In this document: in pieces, positions 15,698-24,765 of the stretch
Layout: every line of letters begins with the position of its first letter
Numbering within the stretch: the stretch's first letter is position 1
DNA from: Streptococcus chenjunshii
Lineage (GTDB): Bacteria > Bacillota > Bacilli > Lactobacillales > Streptococcaceae
Reading direction: 5' to 3'
DNA length: 64,000 bases
Assembly: GCF_003086355.1 (NCBI RefSeq)
Contig: NZ_CP031733.1
Span: 310,001-374,000 of the forward strand
Notes under the pieces: model-generated
What the model was told of the DNA's origin: nothing
Databases searched by the model: none
What the model saw: the letters and a program-made list of their open reading frames with translations, nothing else
Program-made: the position numbers and the translations under genes

Positions 15698-16643
15698 CAT
15701 TTTAGGTATTGAAAAACCAATCATTCAAGCTCCCATGTTTTGGCTGACTAATGCGGCCCTCGTTTCAGCCGTAAGTGAAGCAGGAGGTCTTGGGATTTTA
15801 GGACCGAATGCGGGCCAAAAAACCGTAACTGCCTCACCGGAAGAAACGGCAGAGGGAATGCGCCGGGAAATTCAAAAAGTAAAGGCTGCTACACAGAAAC
15901 CGTTCGGGGTTAATATCATTGTTTCCGATAATTATGATACAGATATTTTTACTCCGCCGATGCTGAAAGTTATTACCGAAGAACACGTGCCGGCTGTATC
16001 TTATGTCGGTAAGGCCAATAAAGAAATTTTTGATTTACTGAAAGCGCATGGCATCAAAATTATTTTTAGAGATTTGGAGCCCAGTGCAGAAAGCGCCCAA
16101 ACAGCTGAATTATACGGGGCAGATATTATTGTGGCAACGGGATTTGATGAAGGCGGTACCCTGCCCAGTAAAGTTCTGGGGACTTTTTCAATCGTTCCGC
16201 TTTTAGCTGACAGTGTATCCGTTCCGGTTCTTGCTGCTGGTGGTATCACAGATTCTCGGACAGTAAAGGCTGCTATGGCTTTGGGTGCCGAAGGTGTCTA
16301 CTGCGGCAGTGTTTTCATTGCCAGTCAGGAAAGCCAGGCCGCTGAAAATGTAAAAGAAGCCATTGTGGCGGCTGAAGCTGATGAATTGCTGCTTTTCAGA
16401 ACCGTTCCGGCCTATTACCGTTCTCTGCCGGGGGAATTAGCTCATAGACTTCTGGCTATGGACAAAGCAGGCAAGAGTGAAGAAGAGATTAATAGTCTGA
16501 TGAAAGGGACATCTAATATGCGTGTCGGTATGCTGAACGGTGACATGGATCAAGGTTACGTTTCGGTCGGAACAGGCATTTCACTTATCCATGAAATTAG
16601 ACCTGCTAAGGAAATTGTCGCAGCATTGTTAGCAGACGGATAA
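15678..16643 (+). CDS. Nitronate monooxygenase / 2-nitropropane dioxygenase-like flavoprotein
   Basis: A 321-residue FMN-dependent TIM barrel. The N-terminal GIEKPIIQAPMFWLTNAALV, GGLGILGPNAG, GFDEGG and LAAGGITDSRTVKAAMALGAEG are typical of the NPD/FabK group. The start ATG 15678 follows GAAGG inside the end of the TMEM175-like gene. FabK enoyl reductases look similar but are normally inside the fab operon; here the isolated position favours a nitronate monooxygenase-like role. Confidence 0.8.
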   Translation: MKNRVTDILGIEKPIIQAPMFWLTNAALVSAVSEAGGLGILGPNAGQKTVTASPEETAEGMRREIQKVKAATQKPFGVNIIVSDNYDTDIFTPPMLKVITEEHVPAVSYVGKANKEIFDLLKAHGIKIIFRDLEPSAESAQTAELYGADIIVATGFDEGGTLPSKVLGTFSIVPLLADSVSVPVLAAGGITDSRTVKAAMALGAEGVYCGSVFIASQESQAAENVKEAIVAAEADELLLFRTVPAYYRSLPGELAHRLLAMDKAGKSEEEINSLMKGTSNMRVGMLNGDMDQGYVSVGTGISLIHEIRPAKEIVAALLADG

Positions 16644-16685
16644 AAATTACATCCAGGCTTGACAGTCTGAGTGTCTCTTTATAAA

Positions 16686-16790
16686 CAAGATACAAAGGCC
16701 GTTAAAAGAGCAAAGCAAAAATAGAAGGCTGGACGAAGAGTTGCCAGACTCTAGGAAGTTTTATACTCACAGAAGCAGCCCGAGAGCCTG
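16686..16790 (-). repeat. Partial BOX-like repeat (right half only)
   Basis: Reverse orientation. The right end is intact (minus strand GCTCTTTTAACGGCCTTTG then TATCTT) and carries a hairpin AGAGT-CTGGCA-ACTCT. The left end GAACACGG is missing. No gene on the minus strand follows the right end. Confidence 0.6.
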
Positions 16791-16898
16791 TTTGGCCGAA
16801 AGAATCGAAATGGCTTTTCCTAAAAACAAAAAAAACCTTTTGTTTTCTCGGTAAAATGATACACTATAGGTAATACAGAGAAACAAAGGAGACAAGAG

Positions 16899-17876
16899 AT
16901 GCGTTTAACGATTATTGGTTCAGGGATGATTGTGTCTGATTTTTTGACTATTATTGGAGACTTACCGGAAATTCAGCTGGAATCGCTGGTTGGGACGAAA
17001 CGCAGTCAAGAGACTTTGGAGGTGATGAGAACAGAATATGGGTTTAAACACTGTTATACCGATGCTGAAGAAGCTCTGGCTCAGGATGCTTCAGATACGG
17101 TCTATGTCGCTGTTCCCAATCATTTGCATTATCGATTCAGCAAATTGGCCTTAGAAGCAGGCAAGCACGTTATCTGTGAAAAACCTTTTACCCTTAAAGC
17201 TGAAGAATTAAGACATCTAAAAAAATTAGCAGAAGAAAGAGGGCTTATACTGCTGGAAGCTATCACTAACCAGTATTTAGGGAATTATGCTTTTATAAAA
17301 AAACAGCTGCCGTCACTGGGTGATTTGAAGCTGATTGAGTGCAATTATTCTCAGTATTCATCACGTTATGATGCCTTTAAGCAAGGGACCGTTCTGCCGG
17401 CTTTTGATCCGGAAAAAGGAGGCGGAGCCCTTATGGATATTAATATTTACAATATTCATTTTGTCGTCGGTCTGCTGGGGAAACCGAAAGCTGTTCATTA
17501 CTATCCAAATATTGAGCGGCATGTCGATACATCAGGTATTTTAGTTTTGGAGTATGATGGCAGCACAGCTGTCTGTATCGGTGCCAAAGATTCTGAATCC
17601 GAGATTCGTACAACCATTCAAGGCAATAAAGGGGCCTTAGTTGTTAATGGCGCGACCAATACTCTTCCCAGCATAACACTAAGCTATCACAGAGACAGTC
17701 CGCAGGAAAAAAATGATAACCATCATCCGCATCGTATGTACAGTGAGTTTAAACGGTTCAGCAAGGTTATTGCAGAAGGGGATTTGGACTTTGCGCGTGA
17801 CCAGTTAGAACACAGTCTGATTGTTATGGAAATTGTTGAAGAGGCGAGAAACAGCATGCTGTCTAAGCAGGTTTAG
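16899..17876 (+). CDS. Gfo/Idh/MocA-family oxidoreductase
   Basis: 325 residues. An N-terminal Rossmann domain opens MRLTIIGSGMIVSDF. The EKPF motif (residues 94-97, catalytic Lys95... Lys region) is followed by the C-terminal alpha/beta domain with GGGALMDINIYNIHFV, holding the Asp/His pair typical of the family. Such enzymes oxidise or reduce sugars or cyclitols with NAD(P). AAAGGAG precedes the start. It stands alone, so the substrate is unknown. Confidence 0.88.
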   Translation: MRLTIIGSGMIVSDFLTIIGDLPEIQLESLVGTKRSQETLEVMRTEYGFKHCYTDAEEALAQDASDTVYVAVPNHLHYRFSKLALEAGKHVICEKPFTLKAEELRHLKKLAEERGLILLEAITNQYLGNYAFIKKQLPSLGDLKLIECNYSQYSSRYDAFKQGTVLPAFDPEKGGGALMDINIYNIHFVVGLLGKPKAVHYYPNIERHVDTSGILVLEYDGSTAVCIGAKDSESEIRTTIQGNKGALVVNGATNTLPSITLSYHRDSPQEKNDNHHPHRMYSEFKRFSKVIAEGDLDFARDQLEHSLIVMEIVEEARNSMLSKQV

Positions 17877-18096
17877 TTTTATTAAAATCATCCTCAGAGC
17901 AAAGACTTTGAATTTCAGGAGCAGTGCGCTTTCTTTGAACCGCAGAATGAACTCATACGGTTAGCAAAATGAGGAAAGACAGAAATGGCAGAATCCCCTG
18001 GTTTTGAACCTACACAATGCAGTCTTGAACAGTCATATTATCATATGCAGTTTGGGAAAATATGATGGGGGACCTAAAGCATTTGAAAAATAAAAA

Positions 18097-18143
18097 AATA
18101 CCGCAAAACTGGGGCCTGTTCGGCACCAGTTTTTGCGGTATTT
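18097..18143. terminator. Bidirectional terminator
   Basis: AAATACCGCAAAACTGG (18097-18113) pairs with CCAGTTTTTGCGGTATTT (18126-18143). It serves the oxidoreductase and the converging membrane-protein gene. The rest of 17877-18096 shows nothing recognisable. Confidence 0.85.
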
Positions 18144-18161
18144 AAGAAGGCAATATGCCGA

Positions 18162-18545
18162 TTAAGGATGAAGAAAAACAAATAAAACAATGGCTAATGC
18201 AAACAAAGGACTTAGTCGAGAAGGCAGAAAATCTTTACCATAGCGATAAAACTGGAAAAGACATAGTAAAAGCATGCCGACTGCAAATAGGTTACAGATC
18301 AATAAACCCGCACTCATTTGATGAAGACCTAGCAAAAGAGCGCCAATCAACGCCATCGCACCAAGGAAGAATGAAATTAAAATTTTAAATTTCCAAATAG
18401 TCTTGCCGGCAGTTCTGGGCAAATCTCCATGGAATTTCTGTGCTGTCTTTAAGTCATTATATTTCAAAAAGCGAAATAGAAAAAATCCATTTGCAACAAC
18501 TTCAATAAGACCAAGAATAGTTATTGAGAATATAGTTAACAGCAT
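18162..18545 (-). CDS. Small multi-span membrane protein of unknown function
   Basis: 127 residues, about four membrane segments (near 3-22, 53-72, 78-97, 108-125) with short basic loops between them. I do not recognise the family. The start ATG has TAGGAG ahead. It lies 10 bases after the marR gene on the same strand, so it is very likely in that operon and controlled by the MarR protein; small exporters or membrane proteins are common partners. Confidence 0.7.
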   Translation of the reverse strand: MLLTIFSITILGLIEVVANGFFLFRFLKYNDLKTAQKFHGDLPRTAGKTIWKFKILISFFLGAMALIGALLLGLHQMSAGLLICNLFAVGMLLLCLFQFYRYGKDFLPSRLSPLFALAIVLFVFLHP

Positions 18546-18555
18546 CTAACGTCTC

Positions 18556-18981
18556 CTATATTTTTTCAAGATTTTTAATAATAGTATGTAAAAAAGCGAT
18601 TAATTGTTTTTGTTCATCTGCAGAAAATCCTTGCAAAGCTTGATGATTGGTTTGCTCTGCTAAGTGTGAGATATGATTGACCAGTTCACCTGTATTTGAT
18701 GAAAGGCTGACAATATAACTTCTACGATCGTTTGATGATAATGACTTATAAACCATTTGTTTTGCTATCAATTTGTCAATAACAGCTCCGCAAGTGGCAC
18801 GGTCAGTATTTGTTTTTTCGGCAATGTCTGCTTGTGATAAATGATTCTCAGAACTCAATAATTTTAGAACGGCCCATTGAGATGAAGTGAGATTGTAATC
18901 TTTAAGCAGTAGGTCAAGGTTCCTTTTGATCAGTTTTGCACTTATGTTTAAAAGATAACCTAAGGATGTATTTAGTTCCAT
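18556..18981 (-). CDS. MarR-family transcriptional regulator
   Basis: 141 residues. The winged helix is SSQWAVLKLLSSENHLSQADIAEKTNTDRATCGAVIDKL (described here by its parts: helix SQADIAEKTNTDRATCGAVI and wing SSNDRRSYIVSLS). The start is ATG 18981 with GAGGG 9 bases ahead; the frame is open further upstream into the operator. A long inverted repeat directly upstream suggests self-repression. Confidence 0.88.
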   Translation of the reverse strand: MELNTSLGYLLNISAKLIKRNLDLLLKDYNLTSSQWAVLKLLSSENHLSQADIAEKTNTDRATCGAVIDKLIAKQMVYKSLSSNDRRSYIVSLSSNTGELVNHISHLAEQTNHQALQGFSADEQKQLIAFLHTIIKNLEKI

Positions 18982-18996
18982 TTTATTTATCCCTCG

Positions 18997-19031
18997 ATAA
19001 TATGTGTACAAATTATTTGTATACATATTAT
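18997..19031. promoter_or_regulatory. Operator of the MarR gene (16-bp inverted repeat)
   Basis: Arms ATAATATGTGTACAAA (18997-19012) and TTTGTATACATATTAT (19016-19031) differ at one base and are separated by TTA. The site covers the probable promoter of the marR-membrane protein operon and lies 16 bases before its start codon. Confidence 0.75.
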
Positions 19032-19126
19032 ATTGCTTTTGAGTGTAATTTTCAACTAAAAAGTGACTGACAGCTGGAATTCATTCTATTATTTAACTGA
19101 CTAAATAACTATATCTATTTAGCCTA

Positions 19127-19135
19127 TGTTATAAT
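19127..19135 (+). promoter_or_regulatory. Extended -10 promoter of tatD (leaderless mRNA likely)
   Basis: TGTTATAAT with the -10 at 19130-19135. The start codon is at 19142, the expected transcription start. There is no -35 and no Shine-Dalgarno. Confidence 0.65.
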
Positions 19136-19141
19136 ATTAGC

Positions 19142-19918
19142 ATGATAACTATTTTTGACACTCATACTCATCTCAACGTAGAAAACTTTACCGGAAAAGA
19201 ACAGGAAGAAATCGCCTTTGCGCATGAACTCGGTGTGACCAGAATGAATGTGGTTGGTTTTGACCATTCGACAATCACCAAGGCGCTTGAATTGGCAGAT
19301 CGTTTTCCAGAAGTTTATGCGACTGTCGGCTGGCATCCAACAGAAGCCGGTTCCTATAATCAGGAAACTGAGGACTTTCTTCTGGCCAGTCTGCAGCACC
19401 CCAAAGTGCTTGCTCTTGGAGAGATAGGGCTGGACTACCACTGGATGGAAGACCCTAAGGATATTCAGATTGACGTGTTTAAACGTCAGATTCAGCTGTC
19501 TAAAGAGCAAGACCTGCCCTTTGTTGTCCATACCCGCGATGCTCTTGAGGATACTTATGAGGTTATCAAAGAGGTTGGTGTCGGTCCTAGGGGGGGGATT
19601 ATGCATTCCTATTCAGGCTCTTTGGAAATGGCTCAGCGTTTTATGGAACTTGGCATGCTGATTTCCTTTTCCGGTGTCGTGACCTTTAAGAAAGCTCTGG
19701 ACGTTCAGGAAGCGGCTCGGAAGCTGCCTTTGGATAAGATGTTGGTTGAAACCGATGCCCCTTATCTTGCGCCGGTTCCCAAACGCGGACGGGAAAACAA
19801 AACCGCCTATACCCGCTATGTCGTTGAAAAGATCGCCGAACTCCGTGGCTTAACTGCGGAAGAAGTGGCAGCGGCTACTTATCAAAATGCAGTGAGGTTG
19901 TTTGGTCTTGAACAGTAA
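19142..19918 (+). CDS. tatD: TatD-family metal-dependent hydrolase (DNase)
   Basis: 258 residues, amidohydrolase barrel. Metal ligands are seen in FDTHTHLN, GEIGLDYH, VVHTRDA, HSYSG and ETDAPYLAP. The family comprises 3'-5' DNases linked to DNA repair and turnover. It is followed directly by rnmV, the usual streptococcal order tatD-rnmV-ksgA, here interrupted by inserted genes. ATG 19142 is the natural family start (MITIFDTHTH) although no ribosome site precedes it. Confidence 0.94.
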   Translation: MITIFDTHTHLNVENFTGKEQEEIAFAHELGVTRMNVVGFDHSTITKALELADRFPEVYATVGWHPTEAGSYNQETEDFLLASLQHPKVLALGEIGLDYHWMEDPKDIQIDVFKRQIQLSKEQDLPFVVHTRDALEDTYEVIKEVGVGPRGGIMHSYSGSLEMAQRFMELGMLISFSGVVTFKKALDVQEAARKLPLDKMLVETDAPYLAPVPKRGRENKTAYTRYVVEKIAELRGLTAEEVAAATYQNAVRLFGLEQ

Positions 19919-20480
19919 AATTAAAATTCAAGAAGTCCTTGTCGTTGAAGGGAAAGATGATACGGTAAACTTACGCTGTTTCTATGATGTTGATACCTAT
20001 GAAACTAAAGGATCTGCTATCAATGAAGCCGATTTGGAGCGTATTGACCGTTTAAATACTCTGCGCGGGGTTATTGTTTTTACAGATCCTGACTTTAACG
20101 GTGAGCGCATCCGCAAACGGATTATGGAAGCTGTACCAACCGCCAAGCATGCCTTTCTCAATCGCGGTGAAGCTGTTCCAAAATCGAAAACTAAGGGACG
20201 CTCTTTAGGTGTCGAACATGCCAGCTTTGAGGATTTACAGAAGGCCCTTGCCGGCGTAGTTGGCTGTTTCGATGATGACAATCATTTTGATATCACCAAA
20301 TCTGATCTTATGCGGCTGGGACTTCTTATGGGGGCTGACAGCCGCAGACGGCGGGAATTTTTAGGAGAAGAACTGCGTATCGGCTATAGTAACGGCAAGC
20401 AGCTCCTCAAACGCTTGGAGCTGTTTGGTATAACATTGGAAGACGTAGAGGATACAATGGCAAACTATTATGACAGTTAA
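19908..20480 (+). CDS. rnmV: Ribonuclease M5 (5S rRNA maturation)
   Basis: Cuts precursor 5S rRNA within the ribosome. It is a Toprim-domain protein: the catalytic Glu lies in VLVVEGKDD and the Asp pair in FTDPDFNGERIR. The C-terminal RIGYSNGKQLLKRLELFGIT is strongly conserved in streptococci. The start TTG 19908 is preferred, giving (M)NSKIKIQEV like relatives, with GAGG 10 bases ahead; TTG 19902 is an alternative. It overlaps the end of tatD. Confidence 0.94.
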   Translation: MNSKIKIQEVLVVEGKDDTVNLRCFYDVDTYETKGSAINEADLERIDRLNTLRGVIVFTDPDFNGERIRKRIMEAVPTAKHAFLNRGEAVPKSKTKGRSLGVEHASFEDLQKALAGVVGCFDDDNHFDITKSDLMRLGLLMGADSRRRREFLGEELRIGYSNGKQLLKRLELFGITLEDVEDTMANYYDS

Positions 20481-20494
20481 TATTGGAGGTGCGA

Positions 20495-20800
20495 ATGGCT
20501 ACAATCAGATTAAAGAGAGGGACTAAGGGTGCCAACATGTTCCGAAAATTTAAAGTTTTTGTTAATGACAGCTGTGTCGGAAAGATTAAGCGGGGAGAAA
20601 GTCTCGACATTTCTGTACCAGAAGGCACATATAGTGTTTATTGCAAAATTGATTGGGAACAGAGTAACACGCTAACGGTTAATGTTCCGGCTACTGGTGT
20701 TGACTTGCTAGTAAATTCTAAAGGAGCAACTGAATCAGCCTTTAGAAGTTTAATTCCTTTTGATGGAAAGGATAAATACTTAGTTCTTGTTCAACAATAA
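20495..20800 (+). CDS. Small beta-rich protein of unknown function
   Basis: 101 residues. GGAGG precedes ATG 20495, 14 bases after rnmV. The middle reads FKVFVNDSCVGKIKRGESLD and VPEGTYSVYCKIDW, a pattern of short strands like a PEGA-type or immunoglobulin-like sandwich. There is no signal peptide and no membrane segment. I do not recognise the family; placement between rnmV and ksgA is not part of the usual order and suggests later insertion. Confidence 0.6.
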   Translation: MATIRLKRGTKGANMFRKFKVFVNDSCVGKIKRGESLDISVPEGTYSVYCKIDWEQSNTLTVNVPATGVDLLVNSKGATESAFRSLIPFDGKDKYLVLVQQ

Positions 20801-20891
20801 TCAAAGCAAATCCTGATTTAGTGGATGTTATTTAGTGACTAAAACCTTTCTATGACTCATCTCTTAACAGTTTTTAAGTAAAGGAGATAAT

Positions 20892-21413
20892 ATGTCGGCT
20901 TTTTACTTATGGCTCCCTTTTTTGCTCATCAGATTTGGCCTGCTGAGTATGTTAAGTCAAACAGCCTTGGCACGGGCAGCACATTTTGCGCCGATGACTG
21001 GTGCTGAAAAAGCAGCTTATTATATCTACCAAATAACAAATCTGGCTATTCTGGGCAGCGCTTTTTTCCTGAAAACAAGGTTCAATTTGTCTTTGCTCTT
21101 TTGGATCAGCGCCGCTTTATACGGTTTGGGCTTAGTGCTTTGCGCTGCAGCTGTATACAGTTTTGCCGGCTCAGGCAGCGAAACATTTAGCAGGAGAGGA
21201 CTTTACCAGTTTTCCCGCCATCCGATGTATATTGCTTATTTCATTTGTTTTATCGGCATAGCCGGTCTGACGCAGTCCTTGCTGTTCCTGGTCCTTGTTT
21301 TAATCTTCCAAATTTCAGCGCACTGGATTATTTTGGCAGAGGAAAGAGAATGTTTAGCGAGGTTTGGGGACGCCTATCGGACTTACAGCAGTGAAGTGAG
21401 GCGTTATTTGTAA
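20892..21413 (+). CDS. Isoprenylcysteine methyltransferase-like (ICMT/PEMT) membrane protein
   Basis: 173 residues, about five membrane segments. The C-terminal catalytic pattern FSRRGLYQFSRHPMYIAYF followed by EERECLARFGDAYRTYSSEV is the PEMT/ICMT signature for S-adenosylmethionine-dependent methyl transfer at the membrane. Bacterial members are mostly of unknown substrate. AAAGGAG precedes the ATG. Confidence 0.82.
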   Translation: MSAFYLWLPFLLIRFGLLSMLSQTALARAAHFAPMTGAEKAAYYIYQITNLAILGSAFFLKTRFNLSLLFWISAALYGLGLVLCAAAVYSFAGSGSETFSRRGLYQFSRHPMYIAYFICFIGIAGLTQSLLFLVLVLIFQISAHWIILAEERECLARFGDAYRTYSSEVRRYL

Positions 21414-21487
21414 TGAGGGGAACAGAAGTCTCACAGTAAATGTAACGGTTTAGGCAGGCAGTGCATTTTGGGGGATTTGAAGGTATT

Positions 21488-21648
21488 GAATACAGCCTAA
21501 AATCCTAGTGAAAAAAGTCGCAATCGCAGGAAGCCGCAGGCTGCCATACGAGTGAGGCTGCTTCTGTGAGTATGCCTGCCATCATGATGCAAGCATCACT
21601 TGTCAGTCTCTATTTTCATACAGATTTTTTCACGGCCTTTGTATTTTG
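21488..21648 (+). repeat. BOX-like repeat, first of two before the SDR gene
   Basis: The left end is GAATACAGCCTAAAATCC and the right end CACGGCCTTTGTATTTTG. It carries the module with CGCAGGAAGCCGCAGGCTG. One end pair is imperfect here (AATCC against AGATT), so this may be a decaying copy. Confidence 0.8.
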
Positions 21649-21655
21649 GTGAATT

Positions 21656-21818
21656 GAACACGGTCTAAACGCTGTGAGAAAAAGAGACGCAATCGTTGGT
21701 AGCGTTAGCGACTTACGAGTGTGGCTGCTCTGTGAGTACAGCCTTTCCTTGAGTCTTTAGTGACTCGGCGGTCAGGGTCCTATTTTCTCTTTGCGTTTTT
21801 TACGGCCTTTGTATCTTA
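21656..21818 (+). repeat. BOX-like repeat, second of two before the SDR gene
   Basis: The left end is GAACACGGTCTAAACGCTG and the right end CTTTGCGTTTTTTACGGCC then TTTGTATCTTA. The hairpin TGAGTC-TTTAG-TGACTC is inside. The right end is followed at once by GAGGAGGAG, the ribosome site of the SDR gene. The two copies fill the gap 21414-21830. Confidence 0.85.
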
Positions 21819-21830
21819 GAGGAGGAGAAA

Positions 21831-22673
21831 GTGGGAAAAATGATTATCACAGGCGGCAACAGCGGTATCGGCTACCAAGCTGCCAAGCAGCTGGTACAAA
21901 AAGGCTGGCAGGTCACCCTTTTTTGCCGCAATGAAGAGCGCGCTAAAACAGCCTGTCAGAAAATTTCCGCAGAAACGGGCAGTCAGCAGGTTGATTATAT
22001 ACTGGCAGATTTATCCGATATGGCCAGTGTCAGAGCTGCAGCGACAGTCTACCTTGAAAATCATGGCAGTCTCGATGTGCTCATTAACAATGCAGCGGAC
22101 TTTGACCTCTCTGTCAAAAAACCGGTTCTGACTAGAGATGGTCTGGAAAAACAATTTGCGACCAATGTTCTGGCCCCCTATTTGTTATCAGAGCTCCTAA
22201 TGCTTGCTTTAGAAAACGCCGATGACGGAAGGATTCTCAATATCTCCTCCAAGGGTTTGGCGGTATTTCCGAAGATCAGTCTGGATTTTAACAACTTGAA
22301 CAGCGAGAAAACCTACTCCCCTACAAAAACCTATTATCAAAATAAGCTGGCACTTTTAATGCTGTCCCTTTACCAAAGAGAGAAATACCCGAATGTCAGC
22401 ATTCAGGCCATCCGTGTACCCAATGTTAAACTTGATATCTCGCGCTATCCCAATCTTAGTCCTTTGATGAAGACGGTTTACAAGTTAAAATCACTATTGT
22501 CCATATCAGCCGAAGAGATGGCGGAAGTCTATACTGCCTTAGCCAGTGAACCAGGATTTGACGGCTTTTTGTACGATGAACACTGCCGGGAAATCAGAGC
22601 CAACTCTTCTGCTTATGATAAAGCAGGGCAGGAAAGGCTTTGCTGTATACTGGATAAGTTAATCCAACTATAA
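21831..22673 (+). CDS. Short-chain dehydrogenase/reductase (SDR)
   Basis: 280 residues. The N-terminal dinucleotide loop is GGNSGIGYQ, followed by NNAADFD. Catalytic Ser is in ISSKG, and YYQNK holds the Tyr and Lys. It resembles the retinol-dehydrogenase-like SDR group; the substrate is unknown. GTG start at 21831 after GAGGAGGAG. Gene insertion between rnmV and ksgA is unusual for streptococci. Confidence 0.88.
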   Translation: MGKMIITGGNSGIGYQAAKQLVQKGWQVTLFCRNEERAKTACQKISAETGSQQVDYILADLSDMASVRAAATVYLENHGSLDVLINNAADFDLSVKKPVLTRDGLEKQFATNVLAPYLLSELLMLALENADDGRILNISSKGLAVFPKISLDFNNLNSEKTYSPTKTYYQNKLALLMLSLYQREKYPNVSIQAIRVPNVKLDISRYPNLSPLMKTVYKLKSLLSISAEEMAEVYTALASEPGFDGFLYDEHCREIRANSSAYDKAGQERLCCILDKLIQL

Positions 22674-22693
22674 AAACGGAGAAAGAATAATTT

Positions 22694-23566
22694 ATGAGAA
22701 TCGCAGATTACCGTGTGACCCGCGCCATCCTTGAGCGTCACGGCTTTACCTTTAAAAAAGCTTTGGGGCAGAATTTTTTGACAGATGCTAATATTCTGCA
22801 GAAAATTGCAGATACGGCAGAGCTTGACAGGAATGTTAATGTTATTGAAATTGGCCCCGGTATCGGCGCTTTGACCGAATTTTTGGCAGAAAAAGCCGCT
22901 GAAGTCATGGCTTTTGAAATCGATGACCGCTTAGTACCGATTTTAGCGGACAGCCTGTGTGATTTTAGCAATGTCAAAATAATCAATGAAGATATTTTAA
23001 AGGCAGATTTGCCAGCCCGGATTAAGGAATTTGCTAATCCCAATCTCCCTATCAAGGTAGTCGCCAATCTTCCCTACTACATCACAACTCCGATTCTCAT
23101 GCATCTGATTGAGAGCAAGATTCCCTTTGCAGACTTTGTGGTCATGATGCAAAAAGAAGTGGCTGACCGCATTTCTGCCGAGCCCAATACCAAAGCTTAC
23201 GGTTCTCTGTCTATCGCTGTTCAGTATTATATGACAGCCAAGGTTGTCTTTACTGTTCCGCGTACAGTTTTTATACCATCACCAAACGTAGACAGTGCGA
23301 TTCTTAAGATGACACGCCGAGAGCAGCCGCTAGTTATGGTGAAAGATGAGGACTTCTTTTTCCGCATATCCAAAGCTGCTTTTGTCCATCGCCGCAAAAC
23401 TCTCTGGAACAATTTGACCAGCCATTTTGGCAAATCAGAGGAAACCAAAGCCAAGCTGGCAGAAAGTCTAAAAAAAGCTGGGGTTCAGCCTTCTGTCCGT
23501 GGGGAAACACTGTCGCTGGCTGATTTTGCCAGTCTGGCCGATGCGCTAAAGGAAGCAGGTTTGTGA
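22694..23566 (+). CDS. ksgA: 16S rRNA dimethyladenosine transferase (A1518/A1519)
   Basis: Dimethylates two adjacent adenosines at the 3' end of 16S rRNA during 30S assembly; loss gives kasugamycin resistance. 290 residues. The opening [15 protein letters not shown], the SAM-binding [12 protein letters not shown] and the catalytic [10 protein letters not shown] are visible. Its stop overlaps the start of the following hydrolase (TGATG). Confidence 0.97.
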   Translation: MRIADYRVTRAILERHGFTFKKALGQNFLTDANILQKIADTAELDRNVNVIEIGPGIGALTEFLAEKAAEVMAFEIDDRLVPILADSLCDFSNVKIINEDILKADLPARIKEFANPNLPIKVVANLPYYITTPILMHLIESKIPFADFVVMMQKEVADRISAEPNTKAYGSLSIAVQYYMTAKVVFTVPRTVFIPSPNVDSAILKMTRREQPLVMVKDEDFFFRISKAAFVHRRKTLWNNLTSHFGKSEETKAKLAESLKKAGVQPSVRGETLSLADFASLADALKEAGL

Positions 23567-24201
23567 TGATACAGGAACTTTTGTACGGCAGAACTCGTAC
23601 CTATCTAATTGAGGGTAAGCGGAAAAACATTTTGATAGATACTGACTGGCCGGGGACTCTGCCGCAGTTTTTTAAGGCTATTAAGCGAGCTGGGGTAACA
23701 GTGGATACTATCGCCTATCTTCTTATTACGCACTACCATCCTGATCATATGGGGTTGACTCAAGATTTAGTAGATTTAGGCATTCAGTTAGTTGTCATGG
23801 ATGTGCAGATGGATTTTATTCATCAGTCAGATTCGATATTTACAAAAGGGGACTATCGGGATTTTAAAGCGATTAAGGAGGAAGAATGTCTTTTCTTGCC
23901 CTGTGCTCAAAGCCGGTCTTTTTTGTCAGACTTAGGTATTAGCGGAGAGATAGTCCATACCCCTGGGCACAGTGAGGATAGTGTTTCTTTGGTGCTGGAT
24001 AGTGGGCAGGCAGTTGTCGGCGATCTTTATCCATTGAAGCAGACAGTGTTATATGATAATCCAGTTTTGACAGCAACATGGAATGACTTACTGAGACGTC
24101 AGCTGACAACTGTCTATTATGCCCACCCTTTACCAGATAATGTGAGCTGCTGGCGGTCAGTTGAAGAATTTGAAACATCGCAAACAGCAGATGATTTCTA
24201 A
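23566..24201 (+). CDS. Metallo-beta-lactamase-fold hydrolase
   Basis: 211 residues. The zinc-binding motif THYHPDHMG, a further His in HTPGHSED, Asp in VVGDLYP and a final His (YYAHPLP) define the fold. It is coupled to ksgA by a 1-base overlap. The substrate is unknown. Confidence 0.85.
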   Translation: MIQELLYGRTRTYLIEGKRKNILIDTDWPGTLPQFFKAIKRAGVTVDTIAYLLITHYHPDHMGLTQDLVDLGIQLVVMDVQMDFIHQSDSIFTKGDYRDFKAIKEEECLFLPCAQSRSFLSDLGISGEIVHTPGHSEDSVSLVLDSGQAVVGDLYPLKQTVLYDNPVLTATWNDLLRRQLTTVYYAHPLPDNVSCWRSVEEFETSQTADDF

Positions 24202-24301
24202 GAGGATCTTCTGTCACACCTACAATTTGGTTTATCTGCTAAACTTTCTTCAAATCCGGACATAGCCCGAGTGCATTCTTAGATAAATAAGGAGAATATT
24301 A

Positions 24302-24601
24302 ATGAAACTAAATGCTCAGGATATACGATCGGACGTTTACAATCTGATTTTAAATCCTAAAACGTCAAACAGCGAGCGGGCGCTGCTGCTGGCATTTAAA
24401 AATAATGTTGAAAGCGGGAAGGATTTTGATAAAAGTCTTATGGAGCTTGCTGAGGGGCTGCGGCAGCTGGGTGTAACGAATCTTTCAAAAAATCAGCACA
24501 TGAGCTCAGCGGTTGATAAATTTTATATGAAAATCTCGGCCCACGGACAATTAGGTAAAGCTATCGGCTGCGGTCTTCTTATAAGCGGAATGAGGTTTTA
24601 G
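24302..24601 (+). CDS. Pediocin/enterocin-A-type bacteriocin immunity protein (orphan)
   Basis: 99 residues, predicted four-helix bundle of the EntA_Immun family. LILNPKTSNSERALLLAFKN, then VESGKDFDKSL, is characteristic. Such proteins protect the cell from class IIa-type bacteriocins by blocking the opened mannose-PTS receptor. AAGGAG 7 bases before ATG. No bacteriocin gene is adjacent, so it probably gives defence against neighbours. It lies beside two tRNA genes and an IS30 element, a typical spot for acquired genes. Confidence 0.85.
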   Translation: MKLNAQDIRSDVYNLILNPKTSNSERALLLAFKNNVESGKDFDKSLMELAEGLRQLGVTNLSKNQHMSSAVDKFYMKISAHGQLGKAIGCGLLISGMRF

Positions 24602-24723
24602 CGGAATGTTTTCGGTCTTTCCGAGACGGGCCTGCACCTTACTTTTTATATTTTGCTGATAAGGCATGCAGGTCCAAGTTAGCTGGCTCAGCCAGCCAAA
24701 CATGCGGTTCGGTATCAGCATAA

Positions 24724-24758
24724 GAAAACCCATCAGTCTTCTGGACTGATGGGTTTTG
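24724..24758 (-). terminator. Terminator of the tRNA cluster
   Basis: A perfect stem ACCCATCAGTC/GACTGATGGGT with flanking A and T runs sits just 3' of tRNA-Ser on the minus strand. It could also stop the opposing immunity gene. Confidence 0.85.
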
Positions 24759-24765
24759 CTGTTTA

